Origin: Elioraea sp.
Lineage (GTDB): Bacteria; Pseudomonadota; Alphaproteobacteria; Acetobacterales; Acetobacteraceae
Assembly (NCBI RefSeq): GCF_022842375.1
Contig: NZ_JALHPR010000019.1
Span: forward strand, 1-64,000
DNA: 64,000 bases
Reading direction: 5' to 3'
The position numbers and the translations under genes are program-made. Under the pieces are notes generated by a model that saw only the letters and a program-made list of their open reading frames with translations, was not told where the DNA came from and did no database searches. Positions 26,038-35,803 of this stretch are shown in pieces (position 1 is the stretch's first letter; each line of letters opens with the position of its first letter).

Positions 26038-28881
26038 ATGACCGACGCCGCCAAGCGCGACTACCGCGACACCGTGTTCCTGCCGAACACTCCCTTCCCC
26101 ATGCGCGGCGACCTGCCGAAGCGCGAACCCGCCCTGCTGGCGCGGTGGGAGAAGCTCGGCATGTGGGAGAGGCTACGGAAGGAAGCGGCAGGCCGGCCAA
26201 AGTTCATCCTCCATGACGGCCCGCCCTACGCCAACGGCAACCTCCATATCGGCCACGCGCTGAACAAGATCCTGAAGGACGTGGTCAACCGCGCCAAGCA
26301 GATGGCGGGCTACGACGCCAACTACGTGCCGGGGTGGGACTGTCACGGCCTGCCGATCGAGTGGAAGATCGAGGAGCAGTACCGCGCCGCGGGCAAGGAC
26401 AAGGACGCGGTCGACCCGATCGTGTTCCGCGCCGAGTGCCGCGCCTATGCCGAGCATTGGCTGTCGGTCCAGCGCGAGGAGTTTGCGCGCCTCGGTGTCG
26501 CCGGCGACTGGGCGAACCCCTACGCGACGATGCATTTCCGCTCCGAAGCCGTGATCTTCCGCGAGATCGGCAAGTTCCTGATGAATGGCGGCCTCTATCG
26601 CGGCGCCAAGCCGGTGCTGTGGAGCCCGGTCGAGAAGACCGCGCTGGCCGACGCGGAGGTCGAGTACCACGACCACAAGTCCACCACGATCTGGGTGCGC
26701 TTCCCCATCGTGACCGCCACGGCCCCCGACCTTGCGGGCGCGGCCATCGTGATCTGGACCACCACGCCCTGGACGATGCCGGGCAACCGCGCGGTCGCCT
26801 ATGGCGCCGACATCGACTACGCCCTCGTCGCGGTCGAGGGCGTTGCCGAGGGGTCGCGCGCCAGGGTGGGCGAGCACGTCCTCATCGCGCTCGCCATGCT
26901 GCCCGATGTCGCGAAACAGGCCGGCATCACCCAGCACGTGGTGCGCCGCGTGCTGAAGGGCGCTGACCTCGCCGGTACCGTCTGTGCGCACCCCCTCCGC
27001 GGGCAGGGTTATGATTTCGACGTCCCCGCCCTGCCGGGAGACTTCGTCACGACCGAGGCCGGCACGGGGTTCGTGCACATCGCCCCCGGCCATGGCGAGG
27101 ATGACTGGCATCTGGGCCAGGCCAACGGGCTGCCGACGCCCGACACGGTGGGGCCCGACGGCACCTACTTCGCCCATGTGCCGCTGTTCGCGGGCGTGCA
27201 TGTCTACAAGGCGGCCGACCCGGTCTGCGCGGCGCTGGAGGCAGCCGGCGGGCTGCTCGGCCGCGGCATCCTCGTCCATTCCTACCCGCATTCCTGGCGG
27301 TCGAAGGCGCCGCTGATCTTCCGCAACACGCCGCAATGGTTCATCGCGATGGACGGGGCGCATGGCGTGCGCGCGCCGGCACTCGCCGCGATCGAGGAGA
27401 CGCGCTTCGTCCCCGCCCAGGGGCAGAACCGGCTGCGCTCCATGATCGCGCAGCGGCCCGACTGGTGCGTCAGCCGCCAGCGCGCCTGGGGCGTGCCCAT
27501 CGCCATCTTCGTCGACAAGCGCACCGGCGAGCCCTTGCGCGACCAGGCGGTGATCGACCGCATCGCCGAGGCCTTCGCACGCGACGGTGCGGATGCGTGG
27601 TGGACCACCCCGCCCGCCGTCTTCCTCGGCAACGATCGCAACCCCGATGACTACGAGCAGATCCGCGACATCGTCGAGGTCTGGTTCGAGAGCGGCTCGA
27701 CGCATGCCTTCGTTCTCGAAACCAACCCAGGCCTCGCCTGGCCGGCCGATCTCTACCTCGAAGGCTCCGACCAGCATCGCGGCTGGTTTCATTCCTCGCT
27801 GCTGGAAGCCTGCGGCACGCGCGGGCGGGCGCCCTACAACGCGGTGCTCACCCATGGCTTCGTGCTCGACGAGCAGGGCCGGAAGATGTCGAAGTCGCTC
27901 GGCAACGTCACCGCCCCGCAGGAGGTGACGGCCCAGTACGGCGCCGACATCCTGCGCCTCTGGGTCATGGCGTCGGACTACACCGAGGACCTGCGCATCG
28001 GCCCCGAGATCCTGAAGCAGCAGGCGGAGCTCTATCGCCGCATCCGCAACACGCTGCGCTGGCTGCTCGGCGCCCTCGAAGGCTTCGCGGAGGAGGAGCG
28101 CGTCGACTTCGCCGCGATGCCGGAGCTCGAGCGCTGGGTGCTGCACCGCCTGTCGGAGCTCGACACCCGCGTGCGTGCCGCGACCGACGGCTATACCTGG
28201 ACCGGCGTGTTCGCCGAGCTGCACCAGTTCTGCGCGACCGACCTTTCGGCCTTCTATTTCGACGTGCGCAAGGACGCCCTCTACTGCGACAGGCCCGACA
28301 GCCTGCGGCGGCGTGCGGCGCGCACGGTGCTCGACCACCTGTTCCACTGCCTCACCGCCTGGCTTGCCCCGGTGCTGGTGTTCACGGCGGAGGAAGCCTG
28401 GCTCGCGCGGTACCCGTCGGAGGACGGCTCGGTGCATCTCCGCCTCTTCCCCGAGGTGCCCGCCGCGTGGCGGGATGAGGCGCTGGCGGCGAAGTGGGCG
28501 CGCATCCGCGAGATCCGCCGCGGCGTGACGGGCGCGATCGAGAAGGAGCGGGCCGAGGGCCGGATCGGCGCAAGCCTGCAGGCCGCCCCCGCGCTGCACC
28601 TGCCGGAGGCCGATGCGCCGCACCTCACCGCCGAGGGCTGGGCCGAGGTGGCGATCACCTCCGGCCTCACGCTCTCGACCGAGCCTGCACCTGCTGGCGC
28701 CTTCAGCCTCGATGGGCTTCCCGGCATCGCCGTGGTGCCGGCCAAGGCGCCGGGCCTGAAGTGCGAGCGGTGCTGGAAGGTGCTGCCCGAGGTCGGCACG
28801 CATGATGACCACCCGGGCCTCTGCGACCGCTGCGCCGATGCGGTGCGTTCGGGGCTGACGGCACGGCGCGAAGCGGCGTGA
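26038..28881 (+). CDS. ileS: Isoleucyl-tRNA synthetase
   Basis: The 947-residue class I synthetase charges tRNA-Ile with isoleucine. The ATP site motifs are HIGH at about 70-73 ([13 protein letters not shown]) and KMSKS at about 616-620 ([11 protein letters not shown]). The editing domain is present ([10 protein letters not shown], and [16 protein letters not shown]), as are the [16 protein letters not shown] linker and the C-terminal zinc knuckle ([21 protein letters not shown], then DRCAD). Length and order fit the bacterial type. The ATG at 26038 gives the expected N-terminus ([16 protein letters not shown]). It is followed 10 bases later by lspA, the common ileS-lspA arrangement. Confidence 0.97.
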   Translation: MTDAAKRDYRDTVFLPNTPFPMRGDLPKREPALLARWEKLGMWERLRKEAAGRPKFILHDGPPYANGNLHIGHALNKILKDVVNRAKQMAGYDANYVPGWDCHGLPIEWKIEEQYRAAGKDKDAVDPIVFRAECRAYAEHWLSVQREEFARLGVAGDWANPYATMHFRSEAVIFREIGKFLMNGGLYRGAKPVLWSPVEKTALADAEVEYHDHKSTTIWVRFPIVTATAPDLAGAAIVIWTTTPWTMPGNRAVAYGADIDYALVAVEGVAEGSRARVGEHVLIALAMLPDVAKQAGITQHVVRRVLKGADLAGTVCAHPLRGQGYDFDVPALPGDFVTTEAGTGFVHIAPGHGEDDWHLGQANGLPTPDTVGPDGTYFAHVPLFAGVHVYKAADPVCAALEAAGGLLGRGILVHSYPHSWRSKAPLIFRNTPQWFIAMDGAHGVRAPALAAIEETRFVPAQGQNRLRSMIAQRPDWCVSRQRAWGVPIAIFVDKRTGEPLRDQAVIDRIAEAFARDGADAWWTTPPAVFLGNDRNPDDYEQIRDIVEVWFESGSTHAFVLETNPGLAWPADLYLEGSDQHRGWFHSSLLEACGTRGRAPYNAVLTHGFVLDEQGRKMSKSLGNVTAPQEVTAQYGADILRLWVMASDYTEDLRIGPEILKQQAELYRRIRNTLRWLLGALEGFAEEERVDFAAMPELERWVLHRLSELDTRVRAATDGYTWTGVFAELHQFCATDLSAFYFDVRKDALYCDRPDSLRRRAARTVLDHLFHCLTAWLAPVLVFTAEEAWLARYPSEDGSVHLRLFPEVPAAWRDEALAAKWARIREIRRGVTGAIEKERAEGRIGASLQAAPALHLPEADAPHLTAEGWAEVAITSGLTLSTEPAPAGAFSLDGLPGIAVVPAKAPGLKCERCWKVLPEVGTHDDHPGLCDRCADAVRSGLTARREAA

Positions 28882-28891
28882 CGAGCGGTTC

Positions 28892-29383
28892 GTGAACCCA
28901 CGGCTCCGCCTCGGCCTGCCGGTCGCGCTCGTCCTCCTGGTCGCCGACCAGGTCACGAAGTGGTGGATCCTCGAGATCGTGCGGCTGCCCGAGGTCGGGC
29001 GCATCGTGATCACGCCCAACTTCAACCTGACGATGGTCTGGAACCGCGGCGTCACCTTCGGCCTGCTGGCTGGGACTGCCTGGTGGCACCCCTATGTGCT
29101 GGCGGGCATCGCGCTCGCCGTCGCGGTGGCACTCGCGGTGTGGATGACACGGGCGGAAAACCGGCTGGTCGCGGTCGCCCTGGGTCTTGTCCTCGGCGGG
29201 GCGGTGGGCAATGTGATCGACAGGGTGCGCTTCGGTGCCGTGGTCGATTTCGTGGACCTGCACGCCTTCGGCTGGCACTGGTATGTGTTCAACGTCGCCG
29301 ACAGCGCGATCGTGATCGGGGTGGGGCTGCTGCTTGCGGATGCCTTGCTCCGGCCAAGGTCAGAGGGTAACGAGACGCGATGA
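28892..29383 (+). CDS. lspA: Lipoprotein signal peptidase (signal peptidase II)
   Basis: The 163-residue inner-membrane aspartic protease removes the signal peptide from prolipoproteins. Four hydrophobic helices are seen, with the conserved DQVTKW (helix 1 end), NRGVTFG, and the catalytic aspartates D119 (FGAVVDFVDLH) and D137 (FNVADSAI). The start is GTG at 28892, 10 bases after ileS. The stop overlaps the ATG of a lipoprotein gene (ATGA), which is a probable substrate. Confidence 0.95.
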   Translation: MNPRLRLGLPVALVLLVADQVTKWWILEIVRLPEVGRIVITPNFNLTMVWNRGVTFGLLAGTAWWHPYVLAGIALAVAVALAVWMTRAENRLVAVALGLVLGGAVGNVIDRVRFGAVVDFVDLHAFGWHWYVFNVADSAIVIGVGLLLADALLRPRSEGNETR

Positions 29384-29952
29384 AGTCCACTCGCCCTATC
29401 CGCGTCGCTGTCCTGGCCGGTGCCTGTGCGCTGGCGGTCGGCTGCGGCGAGAACACGGCCAAGACCTTCGGCCTCGCACGCGACCCGCCGGACGAGTTCC
29501 AGGTGGCCACCCGCGCGCCGCTGACCGTGCCACCCGACTTTGCGCTGCGCCCGCCGCGCCCCGGTGCGCCCAGGCCGCAGGAAGGCCCGACGCGCGAACA
29601 GGCTGCAGCGGTGCTGGCCGGCCGCCAGGGCGTCGTCGTCGGCTCCGCCGCGCCGACCGGCGGGCCCAATTCGCGTGGCGAGAGTGCCTTGCTCGCCGCC
29701 GCCGGTCCTGCCCCGCCGGCAGGCGTGCGCAACACGGTGGATGACGAGACCACCCTGCTCGACCGCACCTCGCGGGGGTTCACCGACCGCCTCGTGTTCT
29801 GGCGGACGCCGGAACAGCCCGGCGTGGTGCTCGACCCCGCCCGCGAACAGCAGCGGCTGCGCGAGAACGCCGCACTCGGCCGCGACCAGACGGTCGGCGA
29901 CACCCCGATCATCCAGCGTCGCCGGCGGGGCCTGCTTGAGGGTATCTTCTGA
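29380..29952 (+). CDS. DUF3035 outer-membrane lipoprotein (BamF-like)
   Basis: The 190-residue protein has a lipoprotein signal with lipobox LAVGC (C22), cleaved by signal peptidase II encoded just upstream. Directly after it is the conserved DUF3035 motif ARDPPDEFQVATRAPLTVPP, known in alphaproteobacteria as the hallmark of BamF, an accessory lipoprotein of the beta-barrel assembly complex. The rest is proline/alanine-rich and probably disordered, with RTSRGFTDRLVFWR near the end. Membership in the BAM complex is inferred from family knowledge. It overlaps lspA by 4 bases. Confidence 0.85.
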   Translation: MKSTRPIRVAVLAGACALAVGCGENTAKTFGLARDPPDEFQVATRAPLTVPPDFALRPPRPGAPRPQEGPTREQAAAVLAGRQGVVVGSAAPTGGPNSRGESALLAAAGPAPPAGVRNTVDDETTLLDRTSRGFTDRLVFWRTPEQPGVVLDPAREQQRLRENAALGRDQTVGDTPIIQRRRRGLLEGIF

Positions 29953-30103
29953 GGCCGGATTTCCGGGCCGAGCTTGGCCCCGTCGCCGCGGGTGATCGGC
30001 ATCGCCACGCTGCTCGTCCGCCCCGCCAGGGTTGGCGCGCCAGGCTGCTTCGCGACCGCCGCATGCGGTGAGGCAACCGGGCAACACAGGGAGGGAGGAA
30101 CCG

Positions 30104-30973
30104 ATGATCACGCACAGCAGCACCCTCCTGATCAACAAGACGCGCGGGCTGAAATTCACGGAGAGCCCGCGCTGGCACGACGGCAAGCTGTGGTTTCTCG
30201 ACATCCATGACAGGCGGATCAAGACCGCGGATCTTGAGGGGCGGGTCGAGACGGCCGTGGAATTGCCATTCATCCCGAATGCCTTTGGATTCCGGCGAGA
30301 CAACAGTCTCCTGGTTGGCAATGCGATGCAGCGACACATCCACCGCTGGGACGGAACGGCGCTGTCACCGTTCTCCGATCTCGCCGATATCACGACCTTC
30401 TGCCTGAGCGATGGGATCGTCGATGCCGGGGATCGGATGTACGTGGGGGATATCGGCTATGACTTCTTCGATCCCACGGCCCAGCCGGTCGACACCTGCG
30501 TGATTGCCTGCGTCGATCCCGATGGACGCACACGGGTTGTCGCCGACGGCCTGCACTTTCCGAATGGGATGGTGATCACGCCCGACGGCAGGACATTGAT
30601 CGTTGGCGAGACCATGGGTCACCGCCTGACGGCGTTCGACATCGAGGCCGACGGATCGCTCGCCAATCGGCGCATCCATGCGCAGCTGCCCGCTGGCGTT
30701 AGTCCCGATGGCATTGCGCTTGATGCAGAAGGTGCGGTGTGGCTTGCCAATCCTGAAGGCGATTTCGGTGCATTGCGGGTCCGAGAAGGCGGCGAGATCC
30801 TCGAGCGGGTGGACATGGATACGGAGTGCTACGCGGTGATGCTTGGAGGGCCGACACGTCAGCACCTCTTCATCTGCGGCTCTGACTCCCACGATCCGAC
30901 CGAGATCGCGCGGACCCCAAGCGCCACCATCCGGGTCGTTGACGTCGCGGTCCCGGGGGCCGGCATTCCCTGA
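30104..30973 (+). CDS. SMP-30/gluconolactonase-family protein
   Basis: The 289-residue protein is a predicted six-bladed beta-propeller of the SMP-30 family: metal ligands in FTESPRWHDGKLWFLDI (Glu), HFPNGMVITPDGRTL (Asn) and SPDGIALDAEGAVWLANP (Asp). Such enzymes hydrolyse sugar lactones or related cyclic esters with a divalent metal. The GGGAGGGAGGAACCG site fixes the ATG at 30104. The coding sequence is visibly less GC-rich than neighbouring genes and uses more A/T-ending codons, which suggests more recent acquisition (inference). The flanking gaps of about 150 and 205 bases indicate a stand-alone unit. The substrate is not predictable. Confidence 0.85.
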   Translation: MITHSSTLLINKTRGLKFTESPRWHDGKLWFLDIHDRRIKTADLEGRVETAVELPFIPNAFGFRRDNSLLVGNAMQRHIHRWDGTALSPFSDLADITTFCLSDGIVDAGDRMYVGDIGYDFFDPTAQPVDTCVIACVDPDGRTRVVADGLHFPNGMVITPDGRTLIVGETMGHRLTAFDIEADGSLANRRIHAQLPAGVSPDGIALDAEGAVWLANPEGDFGALRVREGGEILERVDMDTECYAVMLGGPTRQHLFICGSDSHDPTEIARTPSATIRVVDVAVPGAGIP

Positions 30974-31178
30974 GTGTCCATCCGGAAACACCGGTCCGCG
31001 GAGAGGATGGCGTGCAACGCCCTCTGGACGAGTTTCAGATCGAAGCCAGACGGCGGCGGCAAATTTATCTGGTAGTCTATCGCCTTACCGCGGCGGCAAA
31101 CTGCTTCACGTCTGGCGGCACCACCCTGGCAGGCGCAGCGTCCCGCGCCATTTCTCTGGGCGAAGGGGACCTCATCGC

Positions 31179-32591
31179 ATGACCGACATCCGCGACGCTG
31201 ACCACATCGAACGCCGCACCCTGCTCGCCGCCGGCGCCGCCGGTGCAGCCCTGGCCGCCCTGCCGGCCCTCCCGGCGCTGGCCCAGGCCACGACGCAGGC
31301 GACCACGCCATCGCCCGCGGGAAGCGTGTTCGGGGCCGAGACCTTCACGCTTGCCAACGGGATGAAGGGCGTCGTCATCCCCATGTCGCGCGCGCCGGTC
31401 GTCGCTCACATGGTGTGGTACCGCGTCGGTGCGGCCGACGAGACCACCGGGCAATCGGGCCTGGCGCATTTCCTCGAGCACCTGATGTTCAAGGGAACCA
31501 CCACCCTCCCCGCCGGCCAGTTCAGCCGGCGCGTCGCCCGCGAGGGTGGTCGCGACAACGCCTTCACCGGCCATGACTACACCGCCTATTTCCAGCAGGT
31601 CGCGGCCGATCGCCTCCCCCTCGTCATGGGCATGGAGGCCGACCGGATGACCAACCTGCTGCTTGACGAGAAGGACATCGCGCCAGAGCGCCTCGTGGTG
31701 ATCGAGGAGCGGCGGCAGGTGGTGGACAACAACCCGCGCTCGCGCTTCCGAGAACGGCTTCAGAATGCCTTCTTCGTCAACCACCCCTACGGCCGCCCCA
31801 TCATCGGCTGGGAAAGCGAGATCCGCGCGATCACGCGCGACAACCTCCTCGCCTTCTACCGCCAGCACTACCGGCCCTCGAACGCGATCCTCGTCGTCCA
31901 GGGCGCCGCGGACACCGAGGCGGTGCGACGCATGGCGGAGGACACCTACGGCCGCGTCACCGGTGGCCCGGCGCCGGAGCGCGCACGCCCGCAGGAGCCC
32001 CCACCCCTCGGCACCCGCCGCGTGACGGTGCGTGACGCCCGCGTGCGGGAACCCTCGCTCTCCCGTATGTACCCGGCGCCCTCGGCACGCGCCGACCAGG
32101 GCGTGGCGGACGCGCTCGACGTCGCCGCCCACGTCCTCGGCAGCGGGCCGTCCTCGATCCTCTGGAAGGCACTGGTCGACAGCGGCCTCGCGGCCTCCAC
32201 CGGCGCCTGGTACGGCGGCGACACGGTCGACCAGACCGAGTTCGCCCTCTCCGCCGCCCCCCGCCCCGGCGTCGCACCCGAGCGCGTTGAGGCAGCGCTG
32301 GACGAGACCATCGCCAAGGCGGTGCAGGCCGAGGTGGCGGGCGAGCAGGTCGAGAGTGCGATCCGCCAGCTCACCGCCGGGGCCGCCTTCGCGCGCGACA
32401 GCCTGATGGGCGGGGCGCGCACGATCGGCGCGGCGCTGACCGTTGGCCTGCCGATCGAGAGCGTCGAGGCCTGGCCCACCCGCATCCGCACCGTGACGCC
32501 CGAGCGCGTGACGGCAGCCTTGCGCGCCGTGCTGAAGGAGGAAGGCTCCATCACCGGCTGGCTCCTCCCGGCAGAGGGGAACCGCTCGTGA
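31179..32591 (+). CDS. M16-family zinc metallopeptidase, catalytic subunit
   Basis: The 470-residue protein starts with a Tat- or Sec-like signal (IERRTLLAAGAAGAALAALP), then the inverted zinc motif HFLEH (H97, E100, H101) with the third ligand in VIEERRQVVDNNPR about 76 residues later. The second half is the M16_C domain. This is a pitrilysin-type peptidase, probably periplasmic. It forms a pair with the next gene, which overlaps by a GTGA and lacks the zinc motif, so the active enzyme is likely a heterodimer like mitochondrial processing peptidase (family inference). Confidence 0.88.
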   Translation: MTDIRDADHIERRTLLAAGAAGAALAALPALPALAQATTQATTPSPAGSVFGAETFTLANGMKGVVIPMSRAPVVAHMVWYRVGAADETTGQSGLAHFLEHLMFKGTTTLPAGQFSRRVAREGGRDNAFTGHDYTAYFQQVAADRLPLVMGMEADRMTNLLLDEKDIAPERLVVIEERRQVVDNNPRSRFRERLQNAFFVNHPYGRPIIGWESEIRAITRDNLLAFYRQHYRPSNAILVVQGAADTEAVRRMAEDTYGRVTGGPAPERARPQEPPPLGTRRVTVRDARVREPSLSRMYPAPSARADQGVADALDVAAHVLGSGPSSILWKALVDSGLAASTGAWYGGDTVDQTEFALSAAPRPGVAPERVEAALDETIAKAVQAEVAGEQVESAIRQLTAGAAFARDSLMGGARTIGAALTVGLPIESVEAWPTRIRTVTPERVTAALRAVLKEEGSITGWLLPAEGNRS

Positions 32592-33850
32592 CCGGCCAAG
32601 GGAGCGGCTGGTCGGTTCCGGTCCAGACCATCACCTCGCCCGGCGGCATCCGCGCCTGGCTGATCGAGGACCGTTCGGTTCCCGTCGTCTCCCTCTCCTT
32701 CGCGTTCAAGGGCGGGTCAGCGCTCGACCCGGCCGGGAAGGAGGGGCGTGCCACGCTCGCCGCCGCCCTGCTCGACCAGGGGGCGGGGGAGCTCGACACC
32801 GCTGCCTTCTCGACCGCGCTCAGGGATCGTGCCGTGAGCATCTCCTTCGGCGCGGGGCGTGACGAGTTCACCGGTTCCGCCCGCATGCTGGCCGAGGAGA
32901 CCGGCTTCGCGGCCGAGATGCTGGCGCTGGCGATGACGAAGCCGCGCTTCGACGGCTCCGCCATCGCGCGGGTGAAGGCGGGCCGTGCCATCGCTCTCCG
33001 CCGCGAGGCGGAGGACCCGCGCTCGATCGCCTCCCGCGCCTGGTGGGAACGCTCCCTCTCCCCCCACCCCTTCGCGCGCCCGCCAGGCGGCACCGAGGCA
33101 GCCCTCGCCGTCCTCGCCCGCGATGACCTGACGGTCGCGATCGCCGACCAGCTTCGTCGCGGCTCCCTGATCGCCGCGGCCTCTGGCGCGATCGATGGGC
33201 CCGGGCTCGGCCGGCTTCTCGATGCCGCCTTCGGCGCCGTGCCGGCGGGCGACGCGGCGGCGGTGGCCCCGATGCCGGAGCCCGCGCGGTTCGGTGTGGC
33301 GCTGGTCGAGCGTGACGCCCCGCAGGCCGTGGCGATCTTCGGCCATGGCGGCCCCTCGCCCGACGACCCTGACTGGGAAGCCTGCCAGGTGGTGAACTGG
33401 ATCCTTGGCGGCGGCGGGTTCTCGTCACGCCTGACCGAGGAGATCCGCGAGAAGCGGGGGCTGACCTACGGCATCGGCACGCAGATCGCGCCGTTCGCGG
33501 GCCGCAGCCTGGTGCTCGGCTCGGTCAGCACCGAGAACCCGCGCTTCGGCGAGACGCTGTCGCTGCTGAAGGCCGAGTGGGCGCGGATGGCCGAGACGGG
33601 CCCGACGGCGGAGGAGGTCGAAAACGCCAAGGCGTTCCTGACCGGCAGCTTCCCGCTCGGGTTCACGAGCACGGGCCAGATCGCCGGCACGCTGGTGGCG
33701 TTGCAGTCCCTCGGCCGGCGGCCTGAGTGGCTGGGCAACCGCATCGCCCGCGTCCAGGCCGTGACGCTGGCCGACGCGCAGCGGGCGGCTCGGCGCCTGC
33801 TCGATCCTGCCGCGCTGTCGGTGTCGGTGGTGGGACGGCCGGCGATCTGA
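32588..33850 (+). CDS. M16-family peptidase-like protein, non-catalytic partner subunit
   Basis: The 420-residue protein has two M16 domains but no HxxEH zinc site; the equivalent N-terminal position reads GRATLAAALLDQGAGELD. The C-terminal part keeps the substrate-binding segment SRLTEEIREKRGLTYGIG. Such inactive subunits pair with a catalytic M16 protein. It starts with GTG overlapping the stop of the catalytic gene. No clear signal peptide is visible from this start, which is odd if the partner is exported. Confidence 0.85.
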   Translation: MTGQGSGWSVPVQTITSPGGIRAWLIEDRSVPVVSLSFAFKGGSALDPAGKEGRATLAAALLDQGAGELDTAAFSTALRDRAVSISFGAGRDEFTGSARMLAEETGFAAEMLALAMTKPRFDGSAIARVKAGRAIALRREAEDPRSIASRAWWERSLSPHPFARPPGGTEAALAVLARDDLTVAIADQLRRGSLIAAASGAIDGPGLGRLLDAAFGAVPAGDAAAVAPMPEPARFGVALVERDAPQAVAIFGHGGPSPDDPDWEACQVVNWILGGGGFSSRLTEEIREKRGLTYGIGTQIAPFAGRSLVLGSVSTENPRFGETLSLLKAEWARMAETGPTAEEVENAKAFLTGSFPLGFTSTGQIAGTLVALQSLGRRPEWLGNRIARVQAVTLADAQRAARRLLDPAALSVSVVGRPAI

Positions 33851-33869
33851 TCGCCCCCCGGCGGCGGGC

Positions 33870-33884
33870 GGCGGCTTCGCCGCC
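33870..33884 (+). terminator. Short GC hairpin after the M16 pair
   Basis: GGCGGC-TTC-GCCGCC forms a perfect 6-bp stem 20 bases after the second M16 stop. Only a weak TTGG follows, so it is at best a Rho-assisted terminator. The rest of the 225-base gap (33851-34075) shows no gene. Confidence 0.35.
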
Positions 33885-34075
33885 TTGGCTCGCCGCAGGG
33901 GCGGCACGCCCCGGAAGTGAGCGGAGCGAGGCTGAGGGGCAACCTCATGCGTCGCGCGCCTGGACACGACCCCATCAAGCCCTCCTCACGCGGCGCTGGC
34001 ATCGCCGCCGTGCCCGTTGCAGAATGGTGACGAATCCGGCGCCTTCAGGCCGGACACACGGGCCGAGGAGCCTCC

Positions 34076-35449
34076 ATGTCGCGTGCGGCCTGCCGCTGCG
34101 GCCTTTGCTGCATCACTCCGCCGATGATGCTCGAAAACATCGCCGCGCGCGCCAAGCGCCCCTCGCTGAAGCGCTGGGCCGAGGATACGCTCGCCGTCAC
34201 GCGCAGCCTCCGCGAAACCCGCCTCGCCGCCTCGGCGCCTGACCCTGAGCCCGAGCAGGCCGCCCGGAAGCGCGCGGGCGGCAGGCAGCGGGCCGTCTAT
34301 TCCGCCCGGCAGGGCCAGTCGCTGCCCGGCACGCTGATCCGCCCCGAAGGCGCCCCGCCGACGGGAGACGCAGCCGTGGACGAGGCCTTCGAGGGCGCGG
34401 GCACCACCTACGATTTCTTCAAGTCGGTGTTCGGCCACGCCGGGCTCGACGGCGCCGACATGCGGATGGTCAGCACCGTCCATTACGGCCGCGGCTATGA
34501 CAACGCGTTCTGGAACGGCAGGCAGATGGTGTACGGCGACGGGGATGGCGAGGTGTTCCTCCGCTTCACCCGCAGCCTCGACGTGATCGCGCATGAGCTT
34601 GCCCACGGCGTGCTCGAATTCACGGCCAACCTGGTCTACTGGGAACAGCCCGGTGCGCTGAACGAACATTTCGCCGATGTGATGGGCAGCCTGGTGAAGC
34701 AGTGGCACGCCAAGACCAAGGCAGCCGATGCCGATTGGCTGATCGGCGCGGAACTGCTCGGCCCCGAGGTGAAGCAGGCGCCCGGCATCGCGCTGGGCCT
34801 GCGCAGCCTGAAGGCGCCGGGCACCGCCTACGACGACCCGTTGCTCGGCCGTGACACGCAGCCGGCGCACATGCGCGATCTCTATCGCGGCGTGTCGGAT
34901 TCGGGCGGGGTGCACATCAACTCCGGCATCCCCAACGTGGTGTTCCACCGCGTCGCCACCGGCTTCGGCGGCTATGCCTGGGAGAAGGCCGGCCGCATCT
35001 GGTGGCGCGCCTTCACCGAGAAGGGGCGGATGAGCCAGCGCGCCTCGTTCCGCGAGGCGGCGAAGGAGACGATCGAGGTCGCGGGCATCCTCTACGACGC
35101 GAAGGCAGCGAAACTCGTCGCCGCGGCGTGGGACAGCGTCGGCGTCGTGCCGACCGCCATCCGCAAGCCGAAGGTGGAGGCAGTGGAGGCGCCCCAAAAG
35201 GCGCCCCAGAAGGCGCCCCCAAAGACGCCACCCAGGAAAGTGCCACCGAAGAAGACGCCAGGGCCCAAGAAGGCGCCCCCGAAGACGACGACGCCGAAGA
35301 AAGCCCCGCCGAAGACGGCCCCGAAGAAGGCGCCGCTGAAGAAGCCGGCCCCGAAGAAGACCGCCCCCAAGCCGGCACCGAAACGGGCCCCTGCCCGCGC
35401 GGCCGCCGCCCTGCCGGCGCGCAGCGTGAGGGCAACGCGCCGTGGCTGA
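34076..35449 (+). CDS. M4-family (protealysin-like) zinc metalloprotease with histone-H1-like tail
   Basis: The 457-residue thermolysin-family protease has zinc site HELAH (H173, E174, H177), third ligand E197 in GALNEHFAD and the transition-state His H280 in GVHINSGIPN. The N-terminus CRCGLCCITPPMMLENIAAR matches the short propeptide of protealysin-like enzymes, not a secretion signal, so it may act inside the cell or leave by a non-Sec route. Residues about 364-457 form a Lys/Pro/Ala repeat (KAPPKT, PKKAP) resembling histone H1 or a DNA/polyanion-binding tail, unusual for M4 enzymes. The next gene overlaps by 8 bases and encodes its probable inhibitor. Confidence 0.9.
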   Translation: MSRAACRCGLCCITPPMMLENIAARAKRPSLKRWAEDTLAVTRSLRETRLAASAPDPEPEQAARKRAGGRQRAVYSARQGQSLPGTLIRPEGAPPTGDAAVDEAFEGAGTTYDFFKSVFGHAGLDGADMRMVSTVHYGRGYDNAFWNGRQMVYGDGDGEVFLRFTRSLDVIAHELAHGVLEFTANLVYWEQPGALNEHFADVMGSLVKQWHAKTKAADADWLIGAELLGPEVKQAPGIALGLRSLKAPGTAYDDPLLGRDTQPAHMRDLYRGVSDSGGVHINSGIPNVVFHRVATGFGGYAWEKAGRIWWRAFTEKGRMSQRASFREAAKETIEVAGILYDAKAAKLVAAAWDSVGVVPTAIRKPKVEAVEAPQKAPQKAPPKTPPRKVPPKKTPGPKKAPPKTTTPKKAPPKTAPKKAPLKKPAPKKTAPKPAPKRAPARAAAALPARSVRATRRG

Positions 35450-35708
35450 GCGCATCGCCTCCGTCACCATCGTCCGCACCGGCGGTGTCGGCGGCATGAC
35501 GCGCCGGCGGACGGTCGATGGCGCCTCGCTCACCGACGCGCAGGCCAAGGCGCTCGCCGCCCTCGCGGGCTCGCCGCCGCGTCCACCGGCGCGCGGGGCC
35601 GACAGGTTCAGCTTCGCCATCACCCTTGCCTACGCGGGCGGTGCGACGCGCGAGCTCGCCCTGCCCGAGGATGCCGTGCCGGACGCGCTGGCCGACATCA
35701 TCCGCTGA
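35442..35708 (+). CDS. Emfourin-type inhibitor of the adjacent M4 protease
   Basis: The 88-residue protein (ASVTIVRTGGVGGMTRRRTV, then ADRFSFAITLAYAGGATREL and ALPEDAVPDALADII) follows the pattern of emfourin, the small protein inhibitor encoded next to protealysin in Serratia: a beta-rich fold beginning with a VTRxGGVxG strand and ending with a helix. The GTG start overlaps the protease stop by 8 bases, so both are made together. Function as an inhibitor of the neighbouring protease is inferred from family and linkage. Confidence 0.75.
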   Translation: MAERIASVTIVRTGGVGGMTRRRTVDGASLTDAQAKALAALAGSPPRPPARGADRFSFAITLAYAGGATRELALPEDAVPDALADIIR

Positions 35709-35803
35709 GCCGCCCTCCAGCGGGCGATTGACCTGCAACAACGCGCCGTGCCCGCCTGTGGCCCATCGTCCCCCACGCGTCATAACGACACCCGGGGGAC
35801 GCC

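Noticed and set aside
26173-29055. 960-residue reverse-strand open frame across ileS
   Set aside because: It is a shadow caused by high GC. The sense strand encodes a complete isoleucyl-tRNA synthetase, and the reverse frame shows no known motif or start site.
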